Assembly: GCA_026874595.1 (NCBI GenBank)
Contig: CM049306.1
Location: 97,393,642-97,457,641, forward strand
Source of the DNA: Sipunculus nudus
Lineage: Eukaryota; Annelida; Sipuncula; Golfingiida; Sipunculidae
Length of the DNA stretch: 64,000 nucleotides
Direction of reading: 5' to 3'
Position numbers and translations under genes: made by a program. The number at the start of each line of letters is the position of its first letter. Position 1 is the stretch's first letter. This document shows positions 12,061 to 26,119 of this stretch, piece by piece. A model generated the notes under the pieces. It was not told where the DNA came from and did no database searches. It saw nothing but the letters and a program-made list of their open reading frames with translations.

Positions 12061-13087
12061 ATCACTGTATGTCTCCCCCTCCTGACCAAACACACAGTAT
12101 GTCTCCCCAATGGGAGGGGGGGGGAATAAAAATATTAACGAGTTTCTGAATGATATAGTGGAAGAGGAAAGACTGAGGTTGTTATGTTACTTCAGATGTG
12201 TGGAAAAAATACAAACACCATTAAACAAGAGGCCCTAAAGGTCCTGCCCCTCATGTCAAACTTAAATGCCACCTTTGTCCTGAAAAATATTCCATGGGTA
12301 AAGAGGTTATGGCCTGTATTCTTTGAGGACATGGACCAGTTAAAACATGGCTTGTAATATCATATATACCAATAAATCTTGTATAAATTTCATGCAGTTA
12401 GGGTCAGCCATGACAATACCTTGAATGCTGTGACAATACTATCTGTTTCTGCCCTATGTCATACAGATAGCATTAATTTGATACAGTTCACAGATCATTG
12501 GTTTTGCTGTCTAACTTGGAATTGAACCATATGTGGCTCAATGTAACCCTACATGCTGCACTACACAGGTCAGGTTAAACTAGAATTTGTCATGACCACA
12601 TCCCATTATTGTATGTTCAGCTCTTCTCTAAGATGTCACGGATTTACCGCCCCAAATGGCCAAACCATTGTAATTCATGAAGCTCATATAGATAAAAAAA
12701 ACCAGATAACTAGAGCATTGACCCCTACCTGAGGAGATTTATGAAAACCTCTATTAATCTTGGGCACTGTGAGCCAGGAAAGCTGGAAACAAAACAGTTT
12801 AATAAAGTTTCAAATCAAAACAAAATGTTAGTGGTGCACAGGCTGATTATTTTTATTTTTACTTATGTTAGGACTCTAGAGCACAAATACTGAATAGTTC
12901 GTAGGTGAATACAAAATGCCCTACAACCACGATGGTCACTAAAATAAAGAAGGTTGAGTCGTTAAGATACTTAAAAGTCCCCTTCTATCAACCAATAGAA
13001 ATATTGTGATATTTTACATGAAAAATTCAGCACATCATACATAACAATACACTCCTAAACCTTGTTTCATGTGTTTGTGTTACCAAA
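12061..13087. other. Anonymous DNA, no gene seen
   Basis: A G-run occurs at about 12113-12124. No coding frame of note and no element ends recognised. Confidence 0.5.
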
Positions 13088-13161
13088 GATCTACATTTGG
13101 AAGATATATATTTGGAAGATCTACATTTGGAAGATCTACATTTGGTTGATCTACATTTGAT
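13088..13161. repeat. 15-bp tandem repeat, 5 copies
   Basis: The unit GATCTACATTTGGAA is repeated at 13088, 13103, 13118, 13133 and 13148 with small variations (GATATATATTTGGAA in copy 2). Confidence 0.9.
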
Positions 13162-13472
13162 TCAAAGTAACTCATCGCTGACAATCAAATATTGAATGAT
13201 ACTTGAATACAGATAATAAAGTCCCATTTTCTGAATTTTTTTTATCTATTTTTTCTGGTGCTTGTCATCTTTTTTCCTAGTGATTACTTTTTCAGACCTG
13301 ACATAAATCTTCAATCAGATATACCAGGACTTATGCAGACAGCATATCATATCTTTTAGGTGGTTGTCTTCTATCAAAAGTAAGAGGACTTTAAGAAGAA
13401 AAACAATATCAGACTTGAATATAAAACTTTAAATACTGTATAAATATCTCCTATCAGAGGTCAAGGTTACCA

Positions 13473-13892
13473 TTACCCTCTGGGGAAGAAGCTGTGAATA
13501 ATACAGCAGAACAGATATATCAAATGATAATTCTTTCTGTATTTACTCCAGAGACTGGCACAATATAAAGAGTAACAAAACATTTTAAATAATAATATCT
13601 TAACTGTTTCCGAGCAAAGTTTGAATTTTTGTTTTAACATATTTGCCCGTACGTACAGTAGGCGCATTTGTCGCAAAATGTCATCGTCATCTTGCAGTTT
13701 GCTGTTGATAATGCAGCCCAAATATTTGTATTGCTTGACAGGGGATAAAAGCGTTTGTCCCATTTTGAGACATGGATCAGAGGATGCCCAAATTTTATCT
13801 TTTCCCGTTATGTGCATATACAAAGATTTTGTCATATTAAATTTATGCGAAATGCAATAGTCATAGGCAATATTTATTAGTTTTTGCAGACC
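13473..13892 (-). pseudogene. LINE reverse-transcriptase fragment (palm C-terminal/thumb region)
   Basis: The minus strand reads continuously from 13892: GLQKLINIAYDYCISHKFN, then MTKSLYMHITGKDK, then VKQYKYLGCIINSKLQDDDD, then LYVRANMLKQKF and VKILLFKMFCYSLYCASLW before a stop at 13473. The order GLQ...Y.YC..H...FN..KS, then K.LG..I, then R.LY.R.N.L..KF, then VK..LF..(Y/F)C...Y...LW is typical of the region after the catalytic YADD box in animal non-LTR retrotransposons. The catalytic box, the upstream palm and any endonuclease are missing from this piece, so it is a dead fragment. The segment just upstream (13893-13955) is a short tandem repeat. Clade is uncertain. Confidence 0.75.
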
Positions 13893-13955
13893 TTTTTGCA
13901 GATAAGGTAATATTTGCAGATATAAGGTAAAATTTTGCAGATATAGGTAATAACT
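13893..13955. repeat. Short tandem repeat TTTGCAGATATAAGGTAA type
   Basis: Three imperfect copies of about 20-22 bases abut the 5' side (minus strand) of the reverse-transcriptase fragment, which may mark the breakpoint where the LINE was truncated. Confidence 0.6.
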
Positions 13956-14840
13956 AACCCCAAGACTAAAGTGTTTGTGATTGTGTCATGAGGTGCCTCA
14001 TCTTTGCTGATGATTGAGGATCTGTTTATTACGGTATAGGTCTGCTTACCGGGAATTCGCAGATTACTGTAACATTCATGTTGAATGAAGACACCTTTAA
14101 TGTTCAGGAAATAATAATCTGACAAACAGCAAGTGTTAATCAACCTTGGCAAACACACCTAAGGAAGTGGTAACAATTCTATTTGGTGCTAACATTTTCC
14201 AGATTCTACTACCTGATATTGAACAAAACATGCATTAAACAAGGACCCAGAGGCACAAATAGTCCCCACATTGATGCATAACTCGAATGGTTGGTATTTT
14301 CTGTGACATTCTTTCCTTTGGGATTTGCTGAAATAGGATCATTTGGGATCCAATGGTGTTTTGGATAATGAATGCAACTAAACAAGAAGAACAGGCACAC
14401 AAAACTTCAGAATAATCTATGATATCATTCATAAACATTCTGAACAACAATTGAATGGAACTAAGAAGATCAACAAATAGGACATTCATAACATTGCAGC
14501 AATTGCTCAATTTTTTTATGCATAAAAAAGGAATTCAAAGATCAGTGCATGGCTTTTGTAACTCCTATTCATTGACATGCTATACAGGTTGAACATTAGT
14601 ATTCCTCCCTCCTTCAGTGGGGTCCTGAAAATAAGGCAGCCACTGGCCTTTGGGGCAAAAGTCTGTGGGGAAAAAAAAGAATATATACATGAACAAAGAT
14701 GATGATTTACTGATACATGGGTATTAAGGTACCCATGTAACAATACCAAACCTTGCATCCTCAATTTCATGTTACATAAGACATGGCAGAAGAAAAGACA
14801 AAGGCAAGAAAGAGAGATATCGCTTGTAACGTCCACATCC
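13956..14840. other. DNA between two LINE fragments, no gene seen
   Basis: Several minus-strand frames of 60-106 codons occur (for example 14516-14836), but none contains reverse-transcriptase motifs or another domain I recognise. It may be insertion or decayed LINE sequence separating the two fragments. Confidence 0.4.
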
Positions 14841-14934
14841 TCATTACTTACTATTTATCCCAATCTATCTTGATATTCTTGATGTTCCTAAGCAGGAGCT
14901 TCTTATCTTACTTGGTCATAAGCTTTTAAGAAGT
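14841..14934 (-). pseudogene. Possible LINE reverse-transcriptase motif A fragment, frameshifted
   Basis: The minus strand reads INFLKAYDQVR and stops. With a one-base shift it continues DKKLLLRNIKNIKIDWDK. The pattern (F)xKAYDxV followed by KLL..L..I.ID..D matches the region around catalytic motif A (first Asp) of non-LTR reverse transcriptases. Strand and position (about 1 kb upstream of the 13473-13892 fragment) fit the same broken element. The stretch is short and needs a frameshift, so the call is tentative. Confidence 0.4.
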
Positions 14935-16131
14935 TAATCCTTCCAATAAAACATGCTGTGTTCAACGGACAATTCTGAGGAGACCAAGGGCATGCAGATA
15001 CATATAGAACTTGGGAACATACTTCTGACCACAATATCCTGTCTGGCAGCATGTAAACCCTTTCCTCCATTCTAGTCAAATAGACTCCCCCGGTCACTCA
15101 AGAGATATATGGTGTTGTTTTAATAGATACAATAAAGTGTGATGTTGTTATTCTGTTGTATATCATGTTGTACATTTGAGCAAAACGCCACAGGCCAGAC
15201 AGAGTTGATAGGGATTTGTGTTTTAAAGCAGCTGGAGGTTAAACAATGTGCATCATCAGAGTATAAGATGCGACAAGTAAAAGAGGCAATGGGGAGTTTT
15301 CCTTCATGGTGTATTGGATTGAATGTATTATGACCATTAAAAACTTAAAGCCAGCTATTCAACTACATTTTCTGTAAAATTTATGAAATTTCGACCTTAC
15401 CCTTCCTAGATATCTATAGAATGAATGTAATTCCTGTTAAGAAAAGTTCTTATAATGCCTCTGTGACGGATATATGAGCTTGTTTGTCTGCTAGCTGTTA
15501 GTAAACATGGTACAAGGGCTTATGTTGACTAACAGAAAACATGTAACCAAAGGTGGCTGGTTGCATATGTGTGTAAGCTGAAATGTTGCTAGTTGCAGAA
15601 TGACCTTTACAAAACTGTGGTTTGTCTGTCTTGCCACAAGAAGTCCTTGTTTTTGCGGGCAACCTAAATGTTATAAACATGTGGATATAAACAAAAGGAA
15701 CAACTTGTGTGCAGTAGGATCAGTGTTTTAACCATGGACAATCAATATTGACTTTTCTGTGAAATAAACCCCAAGGCCAGCTGTAGTGTCAATTCACTTA
15801 TTATCTGTTTCTAAAGGTGTGACGTCTACACTTAGGAGATTCACTACATAACAGGACAGAACTGTAACTCCCAGGGCTGGCTGAGGTGAGAACAGCGACC
15901 TAACAAGGGACCTTGAACAGTACCATGGCTCATCCTTAATCACAGACTCCAGCTGCAACATGGCATGATACCAGTCATGCACATGACTTAAATATTTGAA
16001 TCTCTCAAACAAATTAAACTGCAAGTTGACAAACCAATTTTCAAACTTGCCGGGTACTTTTGTTTATACAGAAGGAAAAATGGGCATACTTGAATGTGTT
16101 CAATAAAGGAGAGCAAACCACAACCATAATT
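14935..16131. other. Anonymous DNA, no gene seen
   Basis: Frames at 15139-15333 (plus), 15498-15680 and 15794-16024 (minus) are unrecognised. The last lies in a less AT-rich patch and could be a remnant exon, but nothing supports that beyond composition. Confidence 0.45.
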
Positions 16132-16290
16132 TTATTCAGATTAGATGACTTGCACTACAGATAGTATTCATACTGTTATTCAGAGTAGATAAGATGACTT
16201 GCCTTACTGATAGTATTCATACTGTTGTTATTCAGAGTAGATAAGATGACTTGCCTTACTGATATTATTCATACTGTTATTCAGAGTAGT
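16132..16290. repeat. 44-52 bp tandem repeat, about 3 copies
   Basis: TTATTCAGAGTAGATAAGAT followed by GACTTGCCTTACTGATAGTA recurs, with TTATTCAGA at 16132, 16176, 16228 and 16277. Spacing varies by loss or gain of AGATA and GTTG pieces. Confidence 0.85.
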
Positions 16291-19200
16291 TGACTTGAAT
16301 CACACAATATAAAATCTAAAGAGGCACTCAGTGACCACACAGCTCCACCAAATTTCTGGATCGCCTAATCCAGAATAGTACCAGGATCCTGATAAAACTT
16401 TGGTGTGTAATGTTTGTTACAGTTTGATCACCAACTTTTACCCTATTTTTTACTTAATATACACTTAAAGTGTCCTTAAGTACAAATGAATGACAATGAT
16501 CTTGCCTGTGGCTAAGGCAAAGGAATTGCACTATCTCACAATGGTAAAGAATTTTTTTTAAACAAAATATATTGTGATTCAAATTACCCCCTAAATGTTA
16601 TGGTTTGTACCTAAACCTCCAACAAATTTCATTCAAAGTCCATTCATAACTGTTTCAGTGACATTACTACTACAGTCAAACCATGCAATGCTGGCAAAAA
16701 AAATTAGCCACTGGCAAATGTAAATGAATAAAACAATTTCATGTGACTCAAAATGTTTACATGTGCATAAGATAATTAAACATACCAAAGGACTTTCCCA
16801 GAACTTAAGAGGAACTTATTCTTCACTGGCCATAATGTAATATGGGTGATATTTTTTTGTTAAAAGACAAGCAGGAAAAATCCTGATGAAATTTTCTCTA
16901 TGTACTAGTGGTTTTCTTGAAGGTTTTGCAACATACATCTCAGTGCTCATGCATACGATAACCTGAGCTGATGCAATTGAAGTAGGTATGAACAAAGTTA
17001 TAAGTTAAAACACTGTTTTAAAGATTTTCATTACCAAAACTTTTCATGTGGGAAAGTAAAAGAGGATCAAGACAGGGGATGTGAAAATCACATTTCCTTG
17101 ACTTAAAAGTCATATACATTGGCAGTTACCCTTTATTTTGAACACTGCTTTAATTCTTTACACAGAATCTTTACAAGTTATGAACTGAACAATGTACAAT
17201 GAAATGCTAACAAATATCAATATGCTTCTAAAACAATATTTTCAACTGACAATAAGTTCAAATAGTAATTTTATGATGTAAATAAAAATAATGAAAAACT
17301 TTGTATGGTTGACTTATAATTAAATTCAAGGATATATCTATATCACCTCTGAGATATTGGCACAGTTCTGAAATGCTGCTGAAGTTGGTTCATCAAGTGA
17401 TTATATCACTATCAATGAACTGTACAATAAAATGAACTTCAGTGAAATAACCCCTAAAACATCAAGAGTCCCAAGTAATGTCCATTAATTGGAACTTCTG
17501 CTTAAATGAATCTGAAAGGTGGTCCACTTTTCATCCTTGCTTTCATTAAACCTTGACCTTTCATTTCTTCTCCAAATTTGCCTCTTTCATTGGGTTTACT
17601 TTTATCAATATGGGTGAATGGTTATGATTACTTATTCATCATGCAGAAATAAATGAAACTGAATATCACATAACATATTTCTTTATTTATGTTTATCAAC
17701 ATTTATGATGGTTCTTTTTAATATAAATGGATCATAGAAAATCATTTATAATATGCTGCAGCAATCTCACTTATAGTGATGTCATCCAATAAACATAAAT
17801 AATCTAACACTTAAAACTGTCACCATTGGGAAATTCCTTGTGGTATATTAGATCTCATATTCACTGTTCATGGAAATTTTCTGGTATTTGCTTCAAAGGA
17901 AGCATCCCAATCTCTTAAAGCACTGCCTAAAAATTAAAATGCCAGAGCAAAGATTGTGGTTCTGAATTGCTTATCATATTCCCTCTGAATTTTATGTCCT
18001 TCTGAGTATTTATGTCTTTCAGCTGTTGAACTGGTGATGTGAATGTTAGAGGACTGGGAATTAAGTCCTTAGCTGGCTTTGATCTCAAGTGCTTGAAGGA
18101 ATTTTTGAAGGGAACAGTATATAACCTTATAAGTGTTTTTTTTTCAGTACTAGAATCATAAGTACAAATAAGCAAGGAAGGCCACAATATACCCCTCAGT
18201 TGGGAATCAAAGTTGGGACAAAGAAGTTAACAACCATGCAGACATCCTAATATAATGAGTTCAGTATCTGATGCAGTGATGCACAGGATGAATGAAATAT
18301 TCAGTGCAAGGGAGGCAATGCTTCATCACAATATCTTGACCCTCAGTGGCCGTTTTCACCAGGTCTTCTACATTTGATTGATATATTATGTCTGTAATAA
18401 GTCAACAAGATTCCAAGCTATTAAAGCTGAATAAACCACACATGCATGACAATTTCAACTTATGAACTGCACTTGACAGGCAGATGCTGTTTAGCACAAA
18501 CACTTGCAAAACACACACAAACCAATACACAAAGGTTAGACTAAACAAAAGGAAAAGAAATAATCCAAATACTTATCAGATTGCTAGAACAGATATAAAG
18601 TAATTAGATACAACAGCTTGAATCTGAAAAGCTTGAATCGGATAAAAGTTACAGGATCTTATCATAAACATCCAAAGAATTTGCTGTAATTCTGCAGGGC
18701 CCTGTAACCACTTATAGCATTCATCCTACTGTAATTTGAGGACTGAGATATGGTCGAAAAAATGTGTTATCCCTCTCTTAATTTTATCCTTTGCCACCAA
18801 ACTCTCTGCAGATAGATTCTTGTCTGGACCCTTTCCTCACCTGCCTATATTGCATCCCCATGAATAGTAAAATGGCTTGTCCCGGAAGGAAGCAGAAAGA
18901 AGGTTATTCCAGCTTGATTTTTTTGTTTATATAAAATGATTCAAAACAAAAAAGAGCATTGTCAATACAGGTACCGCTATATGTACTGCAATATGTACAT
19001 GAACAGGTTCACCAATACCTACAGCCCTACACACAACATTTTGTGAAGAGTCAGATACCATAACTATGGATGTTTTAAAACACAAATCCATATATAAAAT
19101 GTCTTCATGGCTCTATGCACGTTGAAAAAAAGCTTGGCATGATATTTCAAAGACTACAGACATTGCACATTTTCTGCCAGCTATTAAAACAACACCATAT

Positions 19201-21293
19201 GTCTCTGAATTGCACAGAAGTGACTGTTAGAATGGTATTCAAGTAAATGTATTGATGCTTTCAGAAAAGATAATGCAGTAATAAATATATTCCTAAGTCT
19301 CTACATGTACTCCATCATTTGTTATTGTCTACAACCAGTTGTCTCATTTAACTTATCTTGGAAAAACTGTCACCAGCAGATTTTTACCTCATTCACATTG
19401 TTTGGTTCTGAAACCATTCAGAATTCCTTACAAAGCATTTGGTTTTTTTACCTTCTTCACATGTATTCTAACAGTAATATAGTACTTTCTTTTATGTTTT
19501 CAGTAAACTTTTCTTGTTTTCCTTACTCAAATAAGATAGAAATGACCTAGTTTCATTTTTATGAGAAGATATTACCCGGTTATTGAAGACTTATTGAAAA
19601 AAAAAGGCATTTAGCTCGATCAATTTGTGATATAAATGCTTAATGCTGGCTGTTTTTAGGGGTAAATGGTACAAAGCAACACTAAATATCATTTAAGATT
19701 TAATTTAGTGCTTGATAATGTCACTTGTAAAATCAGTTTAAAATGAAGGAATATTATACATTATAAATAACTCAGGTCTTCTTAATTTGATGTTAATGTC
19801 ATACTAAATATTATTTTAAATGACAAGTAGTTCCATCAAAATCACTTAATTAGAAAACTAACATAAGCTTAGATAATATTTGTAAATTAAATTTAAAATG
19901 TTTGTTAATTAAATTTAAAATTAAAAGCGATTATTTCAGTAGCATTTAGACTGACTTGCAGCCTGCTTTTATTAAAGCAACATGGATTAGCGAAATCTTG
20001 TCCATTGTGCATGAACCAGGTCATGCATACAAATATAGCCTTGGGTAGTCCCGGGACAGGCTTAGTGAATAGTCGGGCAGTGAGATGGTAGCCATGTGGA
20101 AAGCTATCCAGGCACAGCTAATACTGGGAAATAGGGAACAATGTGGCAATTAAGAGGCTAGTGGGATTTAAGAACATGGAGTTATAATCCACATAATCCA
20201 GTTGGTGTTTGGAAAATCTAATACACTCTGGTTAATATGATCAGGGTCACTGACCACTCAGTATCCCCAGTAACTGTCACTGTTTTGTGACTTGTGACAA
20301 ACCAGGGGAAGACCGAAGTCTTCTCACAAACTGACCCTGGGTCTAATTGAATCCACACAGCAACCATAACAGAATGTCCAGTCCAACTTCGGGTGTCTGC
20401 CCAAGCAATTATTTTTTCAAAAGGACTGGTATTGGTGTATAAGTCCCCACTGTTTTTAATAGGAGAACCTGCCATTTTCAAGCACTGCACCATCTCCAAA
20501 ACCAACATTCTCTCAATTCAACTTTCTTACCACATGCAGTCTGGTGATCATGTCAGGAAAGTCATGCTGGTTGACATAGCTGGCTCATAAATGCTTCAAG
20601 TGAGGGCATTAGTTTAGTTATCTTATGCATTTTACTTTAACGGTTAATTCTTCATGAATATCATCATAGTGCTAATAATTTTCTGATTTCCTATTTTACA
20701 GAACTCTAAATCATAGAACAACATTATATTTCTCTTCCTCACTTACAGGAAAGATTTTTTCAACAAACAAATGCAATAAAATCAGCATTCCTGTAAAATT
20801 CCTAACATAAATATCTTCCTTTCATAAGAAAGCCTTCTTTCAAGGAAGGATAAGACATATCATTGTATACCTATAAATGTCTTTATATACAGATTTTTCA
20901 GTGACAAGAGAGCCTTCTTGTTCTATAATCAATCATATTTAAATCATCATACCAGCAACATATATCTTTTAATACACATCTTTCATAAAAAAGAAACCCA
21001 TATTTCATGAACAAAAGTATATCATGTTAAAATTTCATTTTTGTTCAATTAAAAAGACAAAAAGCTAAATGGTTAACTGACGAAAGTAAGTCCGATAAGA
21101 AGCATTGAAAAGAATTGATGTGAGAAAAACACTACACAGATACAAAGGGAATTTTAATAATGTAATTGATGTAATTATGAGGTCTAACACCAGCTCTGTA
21201 TAAAGGTCTGCACTCATAACATTAACACAAATATATGCAAGAGATTTCAAGGACACTTCCTCAAAAATATGATATCTTATATTATGGACAAGA
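16291..21293. other. Long anonymous AT-rich stretch, no gene seen
   Basis: Scanned on both strands. The frames present (17927-18187 minus, 19305-19550 plus, 20218-20508 minus) lack recognisable domains. Around 20040-20600 composition is closer to balanced, but no exon can be defended. No element ends of the families found elsewhere in the window. Confidence 0.5.
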
Positions 21294-21411
21294 ATTAAAC
21301 CTTTCCCAGCTAGCCTGCCAGTGAAATGTTATATTAAACCTTTCCAAACTAGTCTGCCACTGAAAATGTCATATTAAACCTTTCCAAACTAGCCAACAAG
21401 TGAAAATGTTC
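21294..21411. repeat. 39-40 bp tandem repeat, 3 copies
   Basis: ATTAAACCTTTCCAAACTAG followed by TCTGCCACTGAAAATGTCAT recurs at 21294, 21333 and 21373. Confidence 0.9.
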
Positions 21412-24400
21412 AGATGGGTCTTAAGAAAATGCTGCCTGCATCACAAGCCCAATTAAAGTGGACTCTAAATGTCAAGGTATATTTAGAGTCAAATGACTTT
21501 AAAATGAGTTTCAGGTATACAAGCATTTCCTTCATGGAGGGTAATCTGACAGCTGTATAATCTGACAGCTTATCATTAAAACATAGCTTTTTATCCACTC
21601 ATGTATCCCACTGCATACTGAAGGCCCCTATTGTTGAAAGGAAGGTGTACAGGCATTGACAAGTTTTTTTTCAATATTATTATTTGGGTCAATATGTTTT
21701 TTTGTGGGTGGACTTTCTCAGGTCCTCCTGATTGCAAAACAAATTGCAAAATTTTGAAAAATGTTTCTTTTCTTTTTTATTTCTTTTACCAGAATTATAC
21801 AAAAAACTTCTTTACTTCATGATCTTTGGACTTTGTTGAGAGGTGTAATATACTATACCCCAGGGCAAACCACATTAAATTTTGGTGCAGATCAGGAAAA
21901 AGGATGGAAATCTTTTCCTTGCATGGTAGAGGTATGCATTCTTCTGACTGCGATTTCTGGTTTACATTTCATTGTTTATTACATTTTTGATTAAGGAAAC
22001 ATATATATTTCAGGAACTGCAGGTCCCTGGCTTCCTTTGACTTTGATTGAATTTCACAGGCATGGAGAACATAAGAAAAATAAGAAAAAACTCTCCACCA
22101 CCTGTATCAACCACCAAAAAAAATATAATTTCCTGATTTTTTTGTTCCCCAACACTGAGCTCTTCCTCGGATAACAGGCCATTTGAAGATAGAGGTTAAG
22201 TGGTTTTCTGACTATACTCTGTATATAACCTCAATGGATGCCATTGGGAAACCAGCTGCTTACTTCAGCATGCTATCAGGATGTCTTTTACTCCAGTCAA
22301 GGTCAATCATGAAGAGGTTTTACAAGCTTACGCAGAGACATAAATAAAAGTTTATACATATATACCAGAAACTGTAACTAACAGAAAGTCAGATTCTAGA
22401 AAATCCAATGAAGAGAAAAAGCTACAAAAATACTTCTTTGGTCAGTAATATTAAAACAAAAACATAAAAAAATCAATAAAGAGAGTAAACATTCTTTTTC
22501 TTGCTATTTTGTTTAAATAAACATATCATAAAACTAAATTTTGTGCTAGGCCTGATAAAACAGTTTTTGGCAACCTAATACAATCATCTAGTGCTAGACT
22601 CTTCAGAAAAGGTGTAATGTTTTGTGCATTATGTCCATCTTAAGTAATTTGCAAAACGACATGTAACTTCCATACATGTCTATTTTAAATGTTTATGGTA
22701 ACTTTGCATGGGTGAAAAAATATAATGTCTCCATGTTTCACCAACTATAAGTGCACACATCCAATTCTTCACTTTGTAATGAGTACAGCATGAACTTCTC
22801 ATGTATCCACCCATTCAATCAGATTCCTAAACAGCACAAGAGTGACAAGTCTTACCTTAAAGTTTACTTAGGTAATTTACCAAAATCATCACCATCTACC
22901 CATGTGTTAATTGTTCTGTAATAATGTTCAATCTTTGATTACCAACTATTTTCAAACCTATAAAACATCAAAGACAAATTTATTATTATAATTATTCCAA
23001 ATTATACATTAAAGCATTTGTCCCACATTAACCTTTTACTAAATTTATACCCTCTGAAAAAAAGCCAGCTTCACCTCCCAGCAACAATTCCTGTGGTAAT
23101 GGGAAGATGATGGTATACTGGAGATTGCAACAAATTTCAACAAATTTGGCCATAACAGATTGTAAAGAAAAAGGCAAAGCTGAGAAATGAGAACTGTGAG
23201 TGCCAGACTCCAACATTTAAGTACTAAGTAATGTCCTGGGTAACCCCCTGAATACCAGGTCTTCTCATTAGACATGTTTTACTTTGAGGATTATTTTGAC
23301 AAGGCATCCTAATGATCGGTAAAATCACGGCAGCACTGGGAGATGGCACCAGTGTGATATTTACATAACTTCTGATGTACTGCATGCAGGTATGCAGTAC
23401 TTACAGAGAGTTCATGTGATTAAGTGGTTTAAATGGAATGCATGTACCAGTAGGTTTTATATCAAAATATGACTTAATGACACCAGATGTTTTTGCTTGG
23501 TCATATGGTGTTATTTTTTATAGAATTAATGAGGGTGTTTACACATGTAAATCTACTTTTTAAACTTAATTAGGGCTGATATGACCACTTTTTGGGCCAT
23601 CTAAGCAATACAATTTCCAGACAGCACCAGAAAGTTCAGAGAAGGTGGATTTTTTTTTTATATACATTTAAACCCTGAGAAAAAGACAATTGCACCTCCC
23701 ACACATGGTACACATTGGAACGTATTACTGTTGATTTTGTGGCAAGTGAAAAATGTAAAACCATTGAAAATCCATATATTTTCCATTGCTCTTAATGTGT
23801 AAACATTACAACCTTTTTCATATTTCTTCTGAGTGTTTCATCCCTTCTCCTTCCTCCTGAGTAAAATGGTATTTTCTTATGGCGAGGTATTGTATTTTTT
23901 TAGTCCATAGCAAGCGGTAACTTAATTACTTTAAAACTACACTTAAGTGCAGCAAAAACACCACAGACTGAAAAAACATGGATAACAAAGATTAAACTTT
24001 TCCATTATACCACAGCTCGGCATTATATAAAATTAGTTGCAGCACTTCCACAGAAGATTTTTTAAAGGATTCTTGGAGAGGATGGGATATTTTTGGTAAA
24101 CATGTTTTTCTCTGTTTAGCAATGAAAGATAAAGTCATCTGTGTCCCAGATTTATCATATTGGAAAAGGAGATTGATTTGGAAAATGCCAGTGATAAAAA
24201 GCAGTACAATTTATAATGGAAATATTTAACAGGCTTGCTTTGGACACAGACATCTAAATGAAGGACAGAATTGTATGTATTCTTGATGACTGGTTGATCC
24301 CTAGATGTGTTCACCTGAAACTAGTTTCATTAGCTTATATTTAGCTCTAGCTAGGCTTGTAAAATAGAGAAAGCATTATCAGATTACAATGAATAATTTT

Positions 24401-24629
24401 ATGATTTCAGTCAAATACAAAAAAATCTGGTCTCAGTCAAATACAAAAAAAAATATATGGATAAAAACTTTCTTCAGCACCTTACTGAAACCTAAAGATT
24501 CCTTCCAACAGGCTAACTTTTTTGTGCTACTCATTGTACTGTAAGTATAATACAATGTGTGTTCTACAGAAAATTATGGTTCTGAAAGATAAAGGTCTGC
24601 AGATATTGCAAGTCATAAATTAAATCAAA
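21412..24629. other. Anonymous AT-rich DNA, no gene seen
   Basis: Only short frames, none recognised. No tandem repeats or element termini were noticed. Confidence 0.5.
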
Positions 24630-25100
24630 ACAAGGGACCCTTTGGTCATGGTGCTCAGCTGCTATTTATAATCATAAAATATGATCTGGAAGAAAGGGTA
24701 GACAAATGTGGGTTTTGTGTGGTTAATATAAGCTGAGTATGATGAGTATTATGGCTTTCAACTCAAGTTATGTAAAGATTCTGATAAAATCCTTGGAGAG
24801 GGAAGAGGGCTGATGTCATTTATATTATTTACATTTGAGAAAGGTATGCTATTGGGACACAGGTTTTGACTTGGCCTAATAACTTTATCTACATTGCAGC
24901 AGAAGTATTTGAAAAAAAAATGTCCACTATAAGTTATGTTTATTATCATGCTTTTTACAAAGGAGATAATGCTGGACCATTACTTTTCAAGTACATGTGT
25001 AACATATATATGAACAATGCAAGTACTAAACATTATGAACAAGAAACAATTACACAAACATCACTCATGAAATTCTGGCATGGGTGCACACAACACAAAA
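24630..25100 (+). mobile_element. HE-B 5' end fragment
   Basis: It starts ACAAGGGACCCTTTGGTCAT and GTGCTCAGCTG. Its next 400 bases (for example TTTTGACTTGGCC near 24865) match the segment following the exactly bounded HE-B start at 61093 (TTTTGACTTGGCC near 61312). It is cut off where a second HE-B 5' end begins at 25101, so this is a truncated older copy. Confidence 0.65.
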
Positions 25101-26095
25101 ACAAGGGACCTATGGGTCACTGTGCTCAGCTGACATTAACCTTGAAGGTAAAAATCTAAAATAATATCAAATTGAGATAAAGTGTGAGAGGAAGAGGTAA
25201 TAAAGGCCATGGTTGGTTTATATGATTGGTTTGTATTGATGAGCAAGAAATTGTTGCAAATAATATTTTGTGACCTGACCATGTGTTTCCTAATGTTGAA
25301 ACTGAAGCATGTGAGCAGTTTGTGAACAAATGCTCTGTACAATTACCATGATCATAAGTTGGCTTTTCGATTAACTGTTGACATTTCAGTAGTTTACACA
25401 TTTGTTCAATAGAATCTTTTTTTTGTATATATATTATTAAATATATGTTTTTTTTTATGAAATGTATACAGCTGAAATATAACTAATTAACAACATAAAA
25501 CATGGCAAACAAAGCCTGATCTCAAATTCTGCTGATGCAGGAAAATAACGAACAAATGTTTGTAATAAATCCTCATTTTTTTATCACATCAATTTTTTTT
25601 TAAATTTAAGTTTATATTTCTATACATTTTCAATATAACATATATATCTGAATATAAAAGTTGATTCATAATTCTCAATTGCATCATCATAAATCTCAAT
25701 CTTGTCAGATAACACCACATCATGCATACAAATGTTTATTTATTTTTTACCACAAAAATATATCTTTTAAATCTGAAAAACAATCAATATCTAAAAAAAA
25801 TACTTAATTTAGATTTCACAATTTTTAATTGTGTCTTTATTTATCCATAATGTGCTTCATATTTTATCATAATTTAAGCATACTGATGGGTTCCATTATG
25901 ATTGGTAAAATCATTTAAAAGAAAAATGATTTCTTTAAAAATGCTACATTACACAACATTGCATCTTCTGGATTACACCTTGAATTACTTTTTCAAGGAA
26001 AGTTTTTGCATATCAGAGTGGAAACAGCATAACAATTAAGGAGATACAGTGAAAACAATAACAATACTGCATAACACTTGCTGGGTTGGGTTTGC

Positions 26096-26119
26096 GGGGG
26101 GGGGGGGGGGGGGGGGGGG
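26096..26119 (+). repeat. Poly(G) run of 24
   Basis: An uninterrupted G24 run inside HE-B, followed by AGGGGG. The homologous position in the other copy (38760-38775) has GGGGGGGGAGGGGG, so the run has expanded by slippage. Confidence 0.9.

Noticed and set aside
20218-20508. 96-codon minus-strand frame as an exon
   Set aside because: No domain recognised, no splice context that I can defend, and an overlapping open frame on the other strand.
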